A DNA stretch of 64,000 nt, taken from positions 124,001-188,000 of the forward strand of contig CAWIKW010000005.1 of assembly GCA_963836785.1 (NCBI GenBank). Direction: 5' to 3'. Source of the stretch: DASQPR01 sp963836785 (GTDB lineage: Bacteria > Actinomycetota > Actinomycetes > Mycobacteriales > Micromonosporaceae). The position numbers were made by a program, and so were the translations under genes. Of this stretch, positions 1 through 8,513 are shown in pieces. Below the pieces are notes generated by a model that was not told the DNA's origin, did not search any database, and saw only the letters and a list, made by a program, of their open reading frames with translations. Each line of letters begins with the position of its first letter. Position 1 is the stretch's first letter.

Positions 1-4
1 TGAC

Positions 5-1285
5 GTGACGATCGACTGGACCGAATATCGCAACTTTTGGACTCGTCGGCGCGCCGAATCCGGAAGTGACGCCGAGTCGCTTGGACGAAAGCATACTGAC
101 GGGGTGAAACGGGCCATTTTGGTCGACGAGGGTTCACTCCATCTCCGTACGGATCTCGTGCCGCCCTGGCCGGGACGGTTCGTACGGATCGACGGGACGC
201 GCACGTACGTCCGCGACACGCCGACAACGGCACCGCGGACGGCCGAGCCCGCGCTCTATGTCCACGGCCTCGGCGGGTCGTCCCAGAACTGGACCGATGT
301 CGCCGGGATGCTCGACCACCGACTGGCCGGCGAGGCAATCGACCTGCCCGGCTTCGGGCGCAGCGACCCGGCCGACCGCTACACGGTCGACGCGTTCGCC
401 CATCGGGTCGTGCGCTGCATCGAGGAGAGCAATCGCGGCGCCGTCCATCTCATCGGCAACTCGCTCGGTGGGGCGATCGCGGTCAAGGTCGCGGCCGTAC
501 GCCCGGATCTCATTCGTACCCTCACCCTCATCTCGCCGGCGTTGCCGTTCCTCGACCCGCGGCGCTCGGCGCAGGGCCGACTGTTGCCGTTGCTCGCGAT
601 CCCGCGCGCCGATCGGCTCGCCCAGCGAAAGCTGGCGACGATGCTGCCCGAGGTGCTCGCCCAACAGGTGCTCGACGCGTGTTTCGGCGATCCGGCGCGG
701 ATCCATCCACAGCGGTTCGTCGAGGCGGTGGAGGAAGCCCACCTGCGCTACGACGTGCCCTGGTACGCCGACGCCTACGTACGCACGCTGCGTGGTCTTG
801 TCGGCAGCTTCCTGCGGGCGTACCTGCCCGGCAGCAGCTCCCTGTGGCGGACGGCGGCCCGCGTGAACCGGCCGACGCTGGTGATCGGCGGTCGGATGGA
901 CCGACTCGTGGACGTACGGGTCGTCCCCCACACCGCGCGGGTCATCCGCGATGCGCGGCTACTGATGCTCCAGGACGTCGGACATGTCGCGCAGATGGAA
1001 GCACCGGAACTCGTAGCGCGCGCGATCGTTGGCATGCTCGATGAAGTCAGTACGCAACACCACGCACCCCGGATCGCGAAAGCCGGCGCCGCACGCGCCG
1101 GCACCGCACGCGCCGGCTCCGAACGCGCCGGCATCGAACGCTCCGGCACCGTACGGACCGGCACTGCCAGCGCGGATGACGGTGCCGCGCAACGTGGCGG
1201 CGCCGCACGTACCGGCGGCGGCCGCACCGCCGGCGCCAGGATTCGCAAGCCGACCGGCGGATCTGCCACCGAACGGGCCGCCTGA
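5..1285 (+). CDS. alpha/beta-fold hydrolase with low-complexity C-terminal tail
   Basis: A cytosolic alpha/beta hydrolase of 426 residues; the substrate cannot be told from sequence. The nucleophile elbow GNSLGG places Ser at about residue 153. An acid in GGRMDRLVD (Asp ~299) and a His in DVGHVAQME (~327) complete the triad, and YVHGLGGSSQNW supplies the oxyanion loop. The core ends near residue 345. After it come about 80 residues of Ala/Gly/Arg/Thr repeat (RAG-T/S-A/E units) encoded by a 15-bp tandem repeat, which is not part of the fold. The GTG start at 5 follows directly on a stop codon at 1-3, probably the end of an upstream gene. DUF3152 genes follow. Fold is secure, function is not. 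Confidence 0.85.
   Translation: MTIDWTEYRNFWTRRRAESGSDAESLGRKHTDGVKRAILVDEGSLHLRTDLVPPWPGRFVRIDGTRTYVRDTPTTAPRTAEPALYVHGLGGSSQNWTDVAGMLDHRLAGEAIDLPGFGRSDPADRYTVDAFAHRVVRCIEESNRGAVHLIGNSLGGAIAVKVAAVRPDLIRTLTLISPALPFLDPRRSAQGRLLPLLAIPRADRLAQRKLATMLPEVLAQQVLDACFGDPARIHPQRFVEAVEEAHLRYDVPWYADAYVRTLRGLVGSFLRAYLPGSSSLWRTAARVNRPTLVIGGRMDRLVDVRVVPHTARVIRDARLLMLQDVGHVAQMEAPELVARAIVGMLDEVSTQHHAPRIAKAGAARAGTARAGSERAGIERSGTVRTGTASADDGAAQRGGAARTGGGRTAGARIRKPTGGSATERAA
1081..1160 (+). repeat. 15-bp tandem repeat at the 3' end of the hydrolase gene
   Basis: About five imperfect copies of a 15-base unit around GCCGGCACCGCACGC. In the hydrolase frame they encode RAG-T/S-A/E repeats. In the overlapping frame of the downstream gene they would encode Pro/Ala/His repeats. 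Both frames stay open because the unit length is a multiple of three. Confidence 0.75.
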
Positions 1286-1319
1286 CTCGGCCGACGCCCA
1301 CCACGGCTCCGGTCGTGGG

Positions 1320-2189
1320 ATGCTACCGGCGATGTCTCCCCGGCACCATGGCGCGCACCGCCACCCCCGCCGCCGTCGCTATCAGGCGTTTCTCGTCGCG
1401 GTGGTGATGCTGGGCGCGATCGGCGCCGGCGGTGTCCTCGTCCGCCATCTGGACATTGCCCGGGCGTCCTCGCCCGGCGCCGACCAGCGGGTCGGCGTGA
1501 TCGTGGACCCGTCGGCGCCGGTCGGTCCGTCGGCGGCAACGATCCCGTCCACGTCGCCGAGCCCGTCGCCGTCGGTCGCGACGCAACCGGTCATCTCGCT
1601 CAACATCCCGTTCCCGCGCTCCGGCCCGCAGAAGTTCCACTATGCGACGACGACCGGACCAGTGCTCGGGACGTCCGGACCCATCCGACATTTCCGGCTG
1701 GCGATGGAGTCGAACATCGACGTTGTTTCGATGACCGACTTCGCCGCGAAGGTAAACGAGACGCTCGGCGACCCGCGGAGCTGGATCGCCGGGGGCAAGT
1801 ACCGGCTGCAGCAGGTACCGTCGTCGAGCTCGTACGAGTTCACCATTTACCTGGTCACGTCGAACACCACCCGCCACATGTGTGCCCCGCTGCCGACCAA
1901 CGGCTTCACGTCCTGCCGGCAGGGGTCGCATGTCGTGTTGAACCTCGACCGCTATATGACGTCGGTCTCCGGATACCGGTCGGCCCAGGTGCCGCTGGAC
2001 ACCTATCGGACGTACATGATCAACCACGAGGTAGGCCATGCGCTGGGGCACAGCCATGAACGGTGTCCGGCCAAGGGCGCGCTGGCCCCGGTCATGCAGC
2101 AGCAGACGCTGGGGTTGCACGGTTGTGTAGCCAACGCGTGGCCGTACGTCGACGGCAAGCAGTACGACGGGCCAGCCGGGTCCTACTGA
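1320..2189 (+). CDS. DUF3152 membrane-anchored metallopeptidase-like protein
   Basis: About 289 residues: a short basic N-terminus, one signal-anchor helix (about residues 23-40, FLVAVVMLGAIGAGG), a Ser/Pro linker and a C-terminal DUF3152 domain outside the membrane. The domain holds a zincin-like motif HEVGHALGH (about residues 236-244), conserved Cys residues (MCAPL, SCRQG, RCPAKG, GCVANAWPY) and the family ending VMQQQTLGL. The frame stays open upstream to 1029, inside the hydrolase gene. I chose ATG 1320 because it lies just after the hydrolase stop; 1332 is also possible. The next gene encodes a second copy of the domain. Peptidase activity is inferred from the motif only. Confidence 0.8.
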   Translation: MLPAMSPRHHGAHRHPRRRRYQAFLVAVVMLGAIGAGGVLVRHLDIARASSPGADQRVGVIVDPSAPVGPSAATIPSTSPSPSPSVATQPVISLNIPFPRSGPQKFHYATTTGPVLGTSGPIRHFRLAMESNIDVVSMTDFAAKVNETLGDPRSWIAGGKYRLQQVPSSSSYEFTIYLVTSNTTRHMCAPLPTNGFTSCRQGSHVVLNLDRYMTSVSGYRSAQVPLDTYRTYMINHEVGHALGHSHERCPAKGALAPVMQQQTLGLHGCVANAWPYVDGKQYDGPAGSY

Positions 2190-2287
2190 CCCGACGCCAC
2201 CGGTCGCACACCCGGTCGACACCGGCCCGGCAAAATACCGCAAACCATGGCGAAGCGTCTCACCCGATCTGACGTTTCGTCGAACCC

Positions 2288-4705
2288 ATGGCAGGCTTGG
2301 CCGCAATGTCACCGACCAGTCCCTCCGACGACATGCCCGAAACGCACTCGGACGCTCGCACGCCGCGGCCCCGAGGGCTCGGTCGCCTCCGGCGCGAACG
2401 CGAACCGGCCGACCCTCATCGCGACGACGACACCGACCTGTGGGTGCGGATGCTGACGCCGACGGACGAGGACGAGGAGCGCCTGCCGTTGCGGCGGCCG
2501 GAGGCGGCGGCCACCGACATCACGAACACGGCATCCGCGCTGCGCCGGGACGCGCGCCGCGAACAGCCGGTCGACCCCGTATCGGGGCGGCGACCGAGCG
2601 GCCAGCAGGGGCCGACCGGCACGACGTCCGGTGGCGGGCCGACCGGCGCGACGTCCGGTGGCGGGCCGACCGGCCGCGGATCGCCAACGACGTCCGGCGG
2701 CCAGGACGGCTGGTCGGCATTCGGCGCCACACCAGGCGGTCGCTATCCAGAGCCGGACGTTGGTCCGGACGGCGGGTCGCCCAGCCGTTTCGGTGGCGCC
2801 GCACCCGGCCCAGCCGCTCCCATCCCGCCACAACGGCCGGAGTCCGGCCGGTCGCGAGACCCGCAACGAGGGCACGAGCAGACATGGCCGGCGGCGGGCA
2901 CGCAGCCGTCGCGACCGAGCGGCGAGCAGCAGTCATGGGTCGGATCGGCGGTCGCCCAGCCACCGGCGGGTGGCTCGCTGCTGCGATCCCCGGGGGACCG
3001 GGTCGACTGGACCGGCGCCGACGCGGTGGCACCGCCCGAACCGGAAAGCGTGAATCGAGGACACCGCCCGCCGGCACAACGAATCGATGGATCGGCGCCG
3101 GCCAGGGATGGCTCGGTCGCCCGGCATACCGATGGCCGTGGGATGCGGCGGGAGTCGATGGAGTGGCCGCCGCGTCGCGACCCGTCACTCCGCGAGGCGC
3201 CGCCGCGTCCCAGTGGCACTCTTCCCGCGCCGACGCGACCGGACGCACGAGCCGTAGAAGCACGGCCACGCAGCGAGGGAGGCTGGCCGTCGGGCGACCG
3301 ACCCGCACTGCCGTCCGGCCCGAGCGACGGCCCGGCGCGCGTGCCGGGCGATACCGGGCGTTTGGATACCGGCCGCATCGATACCGGGCGTTTGGATACC
3401 GGCCGCATCGATAGCGCCCGCATCGATACCGGTAGCGGCGATGCGGGTACGCCGACCCGGTGGCGCACGGAGTCCGGCCGGCATCACACCGTCGACGACC
3501 GGACGGCCTACCGGCCGGCTCCGCCCTACCTGCCCGGGCGCGAGCGGCACCACCGTGCCGCCGATGCGCCGGAAAACGGCGGTTGGTCGGCGACGGTGGG
3601 CGAGGCCCGGACCGCGCAACCAACCCGTGGTCGGCACGCCAGCCCGGACGGCGATGATCTTCACGGCGGCGATGCCAGCGGCGGCTTTGCGAATACCGGT
3701 CGGCTCGGTACGGCCCCGCCGAGCGGTAGCGCGCCGCCGACGTACGCCCGGGCCATGTCGCGACCGGCCGCTGAGCCGACGACTGCACTGAAGGTCGTCA
3801 CCCGGCCGCCGAATGACTTCGCGCACGACACCGCCGTACCGCGAGTCGTTGAGCCGGCGACGGCCGTACCCATCAAGGGTTTGGAGACCGTCACCGCGGA
3901 CGGCGACGCCCTCACCGCGACCGCCGCGAAGCTCAGCCACCATCAGCAGCGACGGGTCATCATTGCGCTGGTCATCGTGGCGCTGCTACTGCTCGGCGGC
4001 TTCGGCGTGAGTCGCGTGCTCGCGCGCGGACATCACGACACGCGCTCCACCGACGCACCCAACTCGGCCGCCGCCAGCGGATCGGCCGCCACCCCGAGCC
4101 CGGCGGCGATTCCGTCCGACATGCCAACCACCGGTCCGGGCACGTTTACGCTCGCGACCACGACCTCGGCCGTCCTCGGGAAGGCCGGAACCGTTCAGAC
4201 GTTCCACGTCGCCACGGAAAAGGGCGCGGAGTCGGCCCACGGCGGCGAGGACGCCAACGCTTTCGCGGCTGACGTGGTCGGCGTGCTCGGTGACGCGCGC
4301 AGTTGGATCGCGAGCGGCAAGGTGCGATTCCAGCAGGTGCCATCGAAGACCAAGGCGGCGTTCACGATCTACCTCGCGACCGAGACGACGTCGGAGAAGA
4401 TGTGCGCCGCCGGCGGCTTCCACACCGACAAGATCACGTCCTGCCGCCTGCCGGGCCAATTGATCATCAACCTGAGCCGGTGGATGACGTCCGTCGACGG
4501 GTACGGTGCGCCGCTTGCGACGTATCGGGCGTATGACATCAACCACGAGGTCGGCCGCCAACTCGGACACCAGAACGAAGCGTGTCCGGGTGCTGGGAAG
4601 CCGGCGCCCGTGATGATGCAGCAGGCGCTCGGCCTGCAAGGCTGCGTGGCGAACGCCTACCCGTACGTGGGCGGCGCGCTCTACTCCGGTCCCGTCATAC
4701 CGTGA
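2288..4705 (+). CDS. long DUF3152 protein with degenerate zinc motif
   Basis: About 805 residues. Residues 1-550 are disordered, rich in Pro/Gly/Arg/Ser, and include the repeats GPTG-x-TSGGG and TGR-L/I-D. One transmembrane helix (about 557-575, VIIALVIVALLLLGGFG) is followed by a Ser/Pro linker and a C-terminal DUF3152 domain. That domain aligns throughout with the preceding gene (FTLATTTSAVLG, SWIASGK, VMMQQALGLQGC). The zinc motif reads HEVGRQLGH: the second His of HExxH is Arg (residue about 757, codon CGC at 4556). The following residues, HQNEACP instead of HSHERCP, also differ. The long cytoplasmic arm may be a binding region. The start is uncertain; ATG at 2309 and 2333 are in frame and no clear ribosome site decides. 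Confidence 0.8.
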   Translation: MAGLAAMSPTSPSDDMPETHSDARTPRPRGLGRLRREREPADPHRDDDTDLWVRMLTPTDEDEERLPLRRPEAAATDITNTASALRRDARREQPVDPVSGRRPSGQQGPTGTTSGGGPTGATSGGGPTGRGSPTTSGGQDGWSAFGATPGGRYPEPDVGPDGGSPSRFGGAAPGPAAPIPPQRPESGRSRDPQRGHEQTWPAAGTQPSRPSGEQQSWVGSAVAQPPAGGSLLRSPGDRVDWTGADAVAPPEPESVNRGHRPPAQRIDGSAPARDGSVARHTDGRGMRRESMEWPPRRDPSLREAPPRPSGTLPAPTRPDARAVEARPRSEGGWPSGDRPALPSGPSDGPARVPGDTGRLDTGRIDTGRLDTGRIDSARIDTGSGDAGTPTRWRTESGRHHTVDDRTAYRPAPPYLPGRERHHRAADAPENGGWSATVGEARTAQPTRGRHASPDGDDLHGGDASGGFANTGRLGTAPPSGSAPPTYARAMSRPAAEPTTALKVVTRPPNDFAHDTAVPRVVEPATAVPIKGLETVTADGDALTATAAKLSHHQQRRVIIALVIVALLLLGGFGVSRVLARGHHDTRSTDAPNSAAASGSAATPSPAAIPSDMPTTGPGTFTLATTTSAVLGKAGTVQTFHVATEKGAESAHGGEDANAFAADVVGVLGDARSWIASGKVRFQQVPSKTKAAFTIYLATETTSEKMCAAGGFHTDKITSCRLPGQLIINLSRWMTSVDGYGAPLATYRAYDINHEVGRQLGHQNEACPGAGKPAPVMMQQALGLQGCVANAYPYVGGALYSGPVIP

Positions 4706-4908
4706 TCTCTCCTCGCCTCCGGAATTCCCGAGGCCACAGAACCGTTACGTGTCAATGATCACGGATCGAAGTCTGAGCCGTGAGTGACAATAGGGGTCTG
4801 CGACGAGTGTCGGCGGGTCCGGTGCTCATCCACCGGCGCGCCCGGCGCCAAGCCTGCCCGCGAGCCGGCGCTCAGCCTGCCCGCGCAGGCGCCACAAGCT
4901 GAAAGGTC

Positions 4909-6093
4909 ATGTCCGTGTCCTTGCCGCCCTTGGTCGAGCCAGCCGCTGAGCTGAGCGTCGACGAGATCCGCCGGTATTCACGCCATCTGATCATCCCGGA
5001 TGTCGGCGTCGCCGGTCAGAAACGGCTCAAGAACGCCAAGGTGCTCGTCGTCGGCGCCGGCGGCCTCGGCTCGCCCGCGTTGATGTATCTGGCCGCCGCC
5101 GGCGTCGGCACGCTCGGCATCGTCGAGTTCGACACCGTCGACGAGTCGAACCTGCAGCGCCAGATCATCCACGGCCAGTCGGACATCGGCCGGCCAAAGG
5201 CCGAATCGGCCCGCGACTCGATTCTCGAGATCAACCCGTACGTCACGGTGAACATCCACGGTGAGCCGCTGACCCGCGACAACGCGATGCAGATCTTCGC
5301 CGACTACGACCTGATCGTCGACGGCACCGACAACTTCGCCACGCGCTACCTGGTCAACGACGCCGCCGTCCTGCTCGGCAAGCCGTACGTCTGGGGGTCG
5401 ATCTACCGCTTCGACGGTCAGGCCAGCGTGTTCTGGGCCGAGTACGGCCCCTGCTACCGGTGCCTCTACCCGGAGCCGCCGCCGCCCGGCATGGTGCCGT
5501 CCTGCGCCGAGGGCGGCGTGCTCGGTGTCCTGTGCGCCAGTATCGGCTCGATCCAGGTCACCGAGGCGATCAAGCTACTGGCCGGCATCGGTGAGCCGCT
5601 TCTCGGCCGGCTGATGGTCTACGACGCCCTGGAGATGAACTACCGCACGGTCAAGGTCCGCAAGGACCCGAACTGCGCGGTCTGCGGGGAGCACCCGACC
5701 GTCACCGAGCTGATCGACTACGACGACTTCTGCGGGACGGTCTCCGACGAGGCGGCCGAGGCTACGTTCGGCTCGACGATCACCGTCGGCGAGTTGCGCG
5801 ACTGGCAGAACGCCGACAAGCCGATCGACCTGATCGACGTACGGGAGCCGGCCGAGTGGGAGATCGTCCGCATCCCCGGCGCACGCCTGGTGCCCAAGGG
5901 CGACATCCTGTCCGGTCAGGCGCTGGCGGATCTGCCACAGGATCGACAGATCGTTCTCTACTGCAAGACCGGCATACGGTCGGCCGAGGCGCTCGCCGCG
6001 ATCAAGGCGGCCGGCTTCAAGGACGCCGTACACGTCCAGGGTGGAGTGACGTCCTGGGTCAAGCAGATCGACCCGGCGCTGCCGAGCTACTGA
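4909..6093 (+). CDS. moeZ: MoeZ: adenylyltransferase/sulfurtransferase (MoeB-rhodanese fusion)
   Basis: 394 residues. The N-terminal ThiF/MoeB E1-like domain adenylates the C-terminus of small sulfur-carrier proteins (MoaD, ThiS, CysO type). The C-terminal rhodanese domain supplies sulfur as a Cys persulfide. Visible are the nucleotide loop VVGAGGLGSPAL, the activating site with ESNLQRQ and DGTDNFATRY, the zinc pairs CYRC (182/185) and CAVC (256/259), and the rhodanese loop CKTGIRSAE with active Cys ~352. Length and domain order match actinobacterial MoeZ. DUF3152 genes are common neighbours of moeZ in actinobacteria. A 21-bp repeat and a strong terminator follow. Confidence 0.95.
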   Translation: MSVSLPPLVEPAAELSVDEIRRYSRHLIIPDVGVAGQKRLKNAKVLVVGAGGLGSPALMYLAAAGVGTLGIVEFDTVDESNLQRQIIHGQSDIGRPKAESARDSILEINPYVTVNIHGEPLTRDNAMQIFADYDLIVDGTDNFATRYLVNDAAVLLGKPYVWGSIYRFDGQASVFWAEYGPCYRCLYPEPPPPGMVPSCAEGGVLGVLCASIGSIQVTEAIKLLAGIGEPLLGRLMVYDALEMNYRTVKVRKDPNCAVCGEHPTVTELIDYDDFCGTVSDEAAEATFGSTITVGELRDWQNADKPIDLIDVREPAEWEIVRIPGARLVPKGDILSGQALADLPQDRQIVLYCKTGIRSAEALAAIKAAGFKDAVHVQGGVTSWVKQIDPALPSY

Positions 6094-6114
6094 CCGTTCC
6101 ACGGAGTCTTCTAC

Positions 6115-6177
6115 GTCAAACACCGGGTCCTCGATGTTAAACACCGGGTCCTCCGAGTTAAACACCGGCCGAGCAGG
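6115..6177 (+). repeat. three 21-bp tandem units running into a terminator
   Basis: Units start at 6115, 6136 and 6157 and share G-T-Y-AAACACCGGG/C. The third unit forms the left arm of the terminator hairpin. Confidence 0.75.
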
Positions 6178-6199
6178 ATTGCCTGCTCGGCCGGTGTTT
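6160..6199 (+). terminator. terminator after moeZ
   Basis: Perfect 18-bp inverted repeat (left arm 6160-6177, right arm 6182-6199) with an ATTG loop. The right arm ends in GGTGTTT. It lies 67 bases after the moeZ stop and before the next gene. A short T tract is present as part of the stem, as is common in GC-rich genomes. Confidence 0.8.
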
Positions 6200-6254
6200 C
6201 ACGTCCGATCGCACAGACATCATGTAGCAGCACGGGGGAAAGGGACCGGGCGCC

Positions 6255-7133
6255 GTGACAGGTAGCCTTTCGTCCATGGTCGACATTGACGCCGCGATCG
6301 GGTTCGTCGTCGCCCGCGGTGATCAGGTGGACCGCGCGCGGCTGTCGTGGCTGCGTTCCGAGCTGCCGGCGCACCCCGACATGATTGCGAAGGTCGAGAT
6401 GGGCCAGACCGCGTCCGGCGGCTGGCCGGCGTTCTGGGGCGGCGACCAGCCGTCCATCGACGCGACGTGTTTCCGCCTGGCCGAACTCGACGACCTCGGT
6501 GCGCTCGACCGTGATGCGGCCCGGGCCGCGGTGCGGTGGCTCGCGAGCCGCCAGCGGCGCGACGGCACGTGGCAGGAGGACGAGTCACTCGCCTCCACGG
6601 CTCCGTCGTGGGCCAAGCCGGGCGACCCGGAGGCGAGTCTCTACCTCACGGCCAACGCCGGCTTCTGGCTCACGGTCGCCGGGCCGCCCGTACCGGCGCC
6701 GTCGCCCGAGGCGACCACTCACGCCGAGGTGGTGGCGCGCGCCACCCAGGCCTTCCGGGCCGCGCTGCGCCCCGACGGCTCGTGGCCGTCGTTCCTGGTC
6801 GCCGGATGGCTGGGCGGCGCCATGCTCTACCACACCGGTTGGTTCTACGAGTCCGCTCAGATCCAGCTCCGGCTCACCGACCGCATCCCGGACATGAGTG
6901 CCGCCGATGTCGCATGGCTCGCCGCCGCGTTCCGCCGGGTCGGCTTGTCGCCGCTCGACGGAGTGCTGGAGGCCGCCCGCCTGCGGCTCGGGCAGACGCA
7001 GCGCACGGACGGTGGCTGGGCCAGCGACGATGGCGAAGCGTTCGACGTTCACACCACGCTTGGCGGCGATTCGTGGGTTGCGCTGACGCTAGGTCCGGCC
7101 GACCTTACCCCGCCGCTCTCAAGATCTGCCTAG
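6255..7133 (+). CDS. prenyltransferase/squalene-oxidase-repeat protein
   Basis: About 292 residues built from alpha/alpha-barrel repeats of the terpene-cyclase/prenyltransferase superfamily. QW-type elements are visible: ASGGWPAFW, RDGTWQEDE, PDGSWPSF, TDGGWASDDG. No DxDD or other catalytic acid cluster is evident, so it may be a non-catalytic relative. There is no signal peptide. The GTG at 6255 is taken as the start; ATG 6276 (MVDIDAAIG) is an equally good alternative. It is transcribed on its own after the moeZ terminator and converges on proA. The fold is reasonably certain, the reaction is not. Confidence 0.7.
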   Translation: MTGSLSSMVDIDAAIGFVVARGDQVDRARLSWLRSELPAHPDMIAKVEMGQTASGGWPAFWGGDQPSIDATCFRLAELDDLGALDRDAARAAVRWLASRQRRDGTWQEDESLASTAPSWAKPGDPEASLYLTANAGFWLTVAGPPVPAPSPEATTHAEVVARATQAFRAALRPDGSWPSFLVAGWLGGAMLYHTGWFYESAQIQLRLTDRIPDMSAADVAWLAAAFRRVGLSPLDGVLEAARLRLGQTQRTDGGWASDDGEAFDVHTTLGGDSWVALTLGPADLTPPLSRSA

Positions 7134-7214
7134 GTGCCCACTCATTGCTCTATCCGGCGCCTCGATAGGACCATGAGAGCGCACCAAACCGGATCTCGCG
7201 AGCGCGCCGGACGG

Positions 7215-8486
7215 CTAGCGGGTTTGGCCGGTGCCGATGACGACGTACTTGGTCGACGTCAGCTCGGCGAGGCCCATGGGTCCGCGGGCGTGCAGCTTCT
7301 GCGTCGAGATGCCGATCTCGGCGCCGTACCCGAATTCGCCGCCGTCGACGAACCGGCTCGACGCGTTGACGAGCACAACGGCGGCGTCGACGGCGGCGGT
7401 GAACTCGCGGGCGCGCTCCAGCGACCGGGTCACGATCGTCTCCGAGTGTCCGGTGCCGTAGCGCCGGATGTGGTCGACCGCCTCGTCGAGCGACTCGACG
7501 ACGCGCGCCGACAGGTCGAGCGACAGGTATTCGCGGCCAAAGTCGTCGTCGGCCGCGACCGGAACCGCCACCCCGACCGACGCGCCCGCCGAAACGACGT
7601 CCGGTGAGCCGTGAACCGTCACGCCGGCCATGTCGAGGGCCGGCAGCGCAAGCGCCAGGAACGCCGGCGCAACGGACGCGTGCACGAGCAGCGACTCGGC
7701 GGCGTTGCAGACCGACGGCCGCGATGTCTTCGCGTTGAGCAGGAGTTCCAGCGCCATGTCAAGGTCGGCGCCGGCATCGACGTACACGTGACAGTTGCCG
7801 ACGCCAGTCTCGATCACCGGCACGGTCGAGCCGTCGACGACCGAGCGGATCAGGTCGGCGCCACCCCGGGGGATCAGAACGTCGACGAGGCCACGGGCGG
7901 TCATCAGCTCGCGTACGGTGTCGCGCGTCGACGCGTCGACCAGCTGGATCGCGTCGGCCGGAAGCCCCGTCTTGTCGACCGCGTCCCGCAGTGCCGCGAC
8001 GATCGCCGTGTTCGACCGGAACGCCGAGGACGAGCCGCGCAGCAGCACCGCATTGCCCGACTTCAGGCAGAGGCCAGCCGCGTCGACCGTCACGTTCGGT
8101 CGCGCCTCATAGATCATGCCGACGACGCCGAACGGGACGCGGATCTGCCGTACCTCCAGGCCGTTCGCAAGCGTCGAACCGCGGACCACGTCGCCGACCG
8201 GATCGGCCAGCCGAGCAGTGTCGCGCAGGCTCTGGGCAATCGCAGCGATGCGGGCCGCGGTCAGCGCGAGGCGGTCGATGATCGCCTCCGGTGTGCCGGC
8301 GGCGCGGGCCGCGTCCACATCCGCGGCGTTCGCGTCCAGGATTTCGCCGGTACGGGCGTCCAGCGCGTCCGCCATCGCGTGCAGCGCGGCGTCCTTGACG
8401 TCGCGATGTGCGCCGGCGAGCACGGTCGCGGCGACCCGGGCGCGCGTGGCGAGTTCGGTGACCGTGTGGGGCGTGTCGGTGGTCAT
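7215..8486 (-). CDS. proA: gamma-glutamyl phosphate reductase
   Basis: 423 residues, full length. It catalyses the second step of proline synthesis: NADPH-dependent reduction of gamma-glutamyl phosphate to glutamate semialdehyde. It belongs to the aldehyde dehydrogenase superfamily. Diagnostic stretches are VPFGVVGMIYEARPNVTVDA, the nucleotide region LLRGSSSAFRSN, the catalytic-Cys segment KTSRPSVCNAAE, and the C-terminal TKYVVIGTGQ. It lies 27 bases after proB on the same strand, so the two form an operon encoding consecutive enzymes. Confidence 0.97.
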   Translation of the reverse strand: MTTDTPHTVTELATRARVAATVLAGAHRDVKDAALHAMADALDARTGEILDANAADVDAARAAGTPEAIIDRLALTAARIAAIAQSLRDTARLADPVGDVVRGSTLANGLEVRQIRVPFGVVGMIYEARPNVTVDAAGLCLKSGNAVLLRGSSSAFRSNTAIVAALRDAVDKTGLPADAIQLVDASTRDTVRELMTARGLVDVLIPRGGADLIRSVVDGSTVPVIETGVGNCHVYVDAGADLDMALELLLNAKTSRPSVCNAAESLLVHASVAPAFLALALPALDMAGVTVHGSPDVVSAGASVGVAVPVAADDDFGREYLSLDLSARVVESLDEAVDHIRRYGTGHSETIVTRSLERAREFTAAVDAAVVLVNASSRFVDGGEFGYGAEIGISTQKLHARGPMGLAELTSTKYVVIGTGQTR

Positions 8487-8513
8487 GGCGCTTCTCCGTT
8501 GCGGCAGGACGAG

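Noticed and set aside
1029..1319. N-terminal extension of the first DUF3152 gene
   Set aside because: It overlaps the hydrolase gene, is repeat-derived and has no ribosome site.
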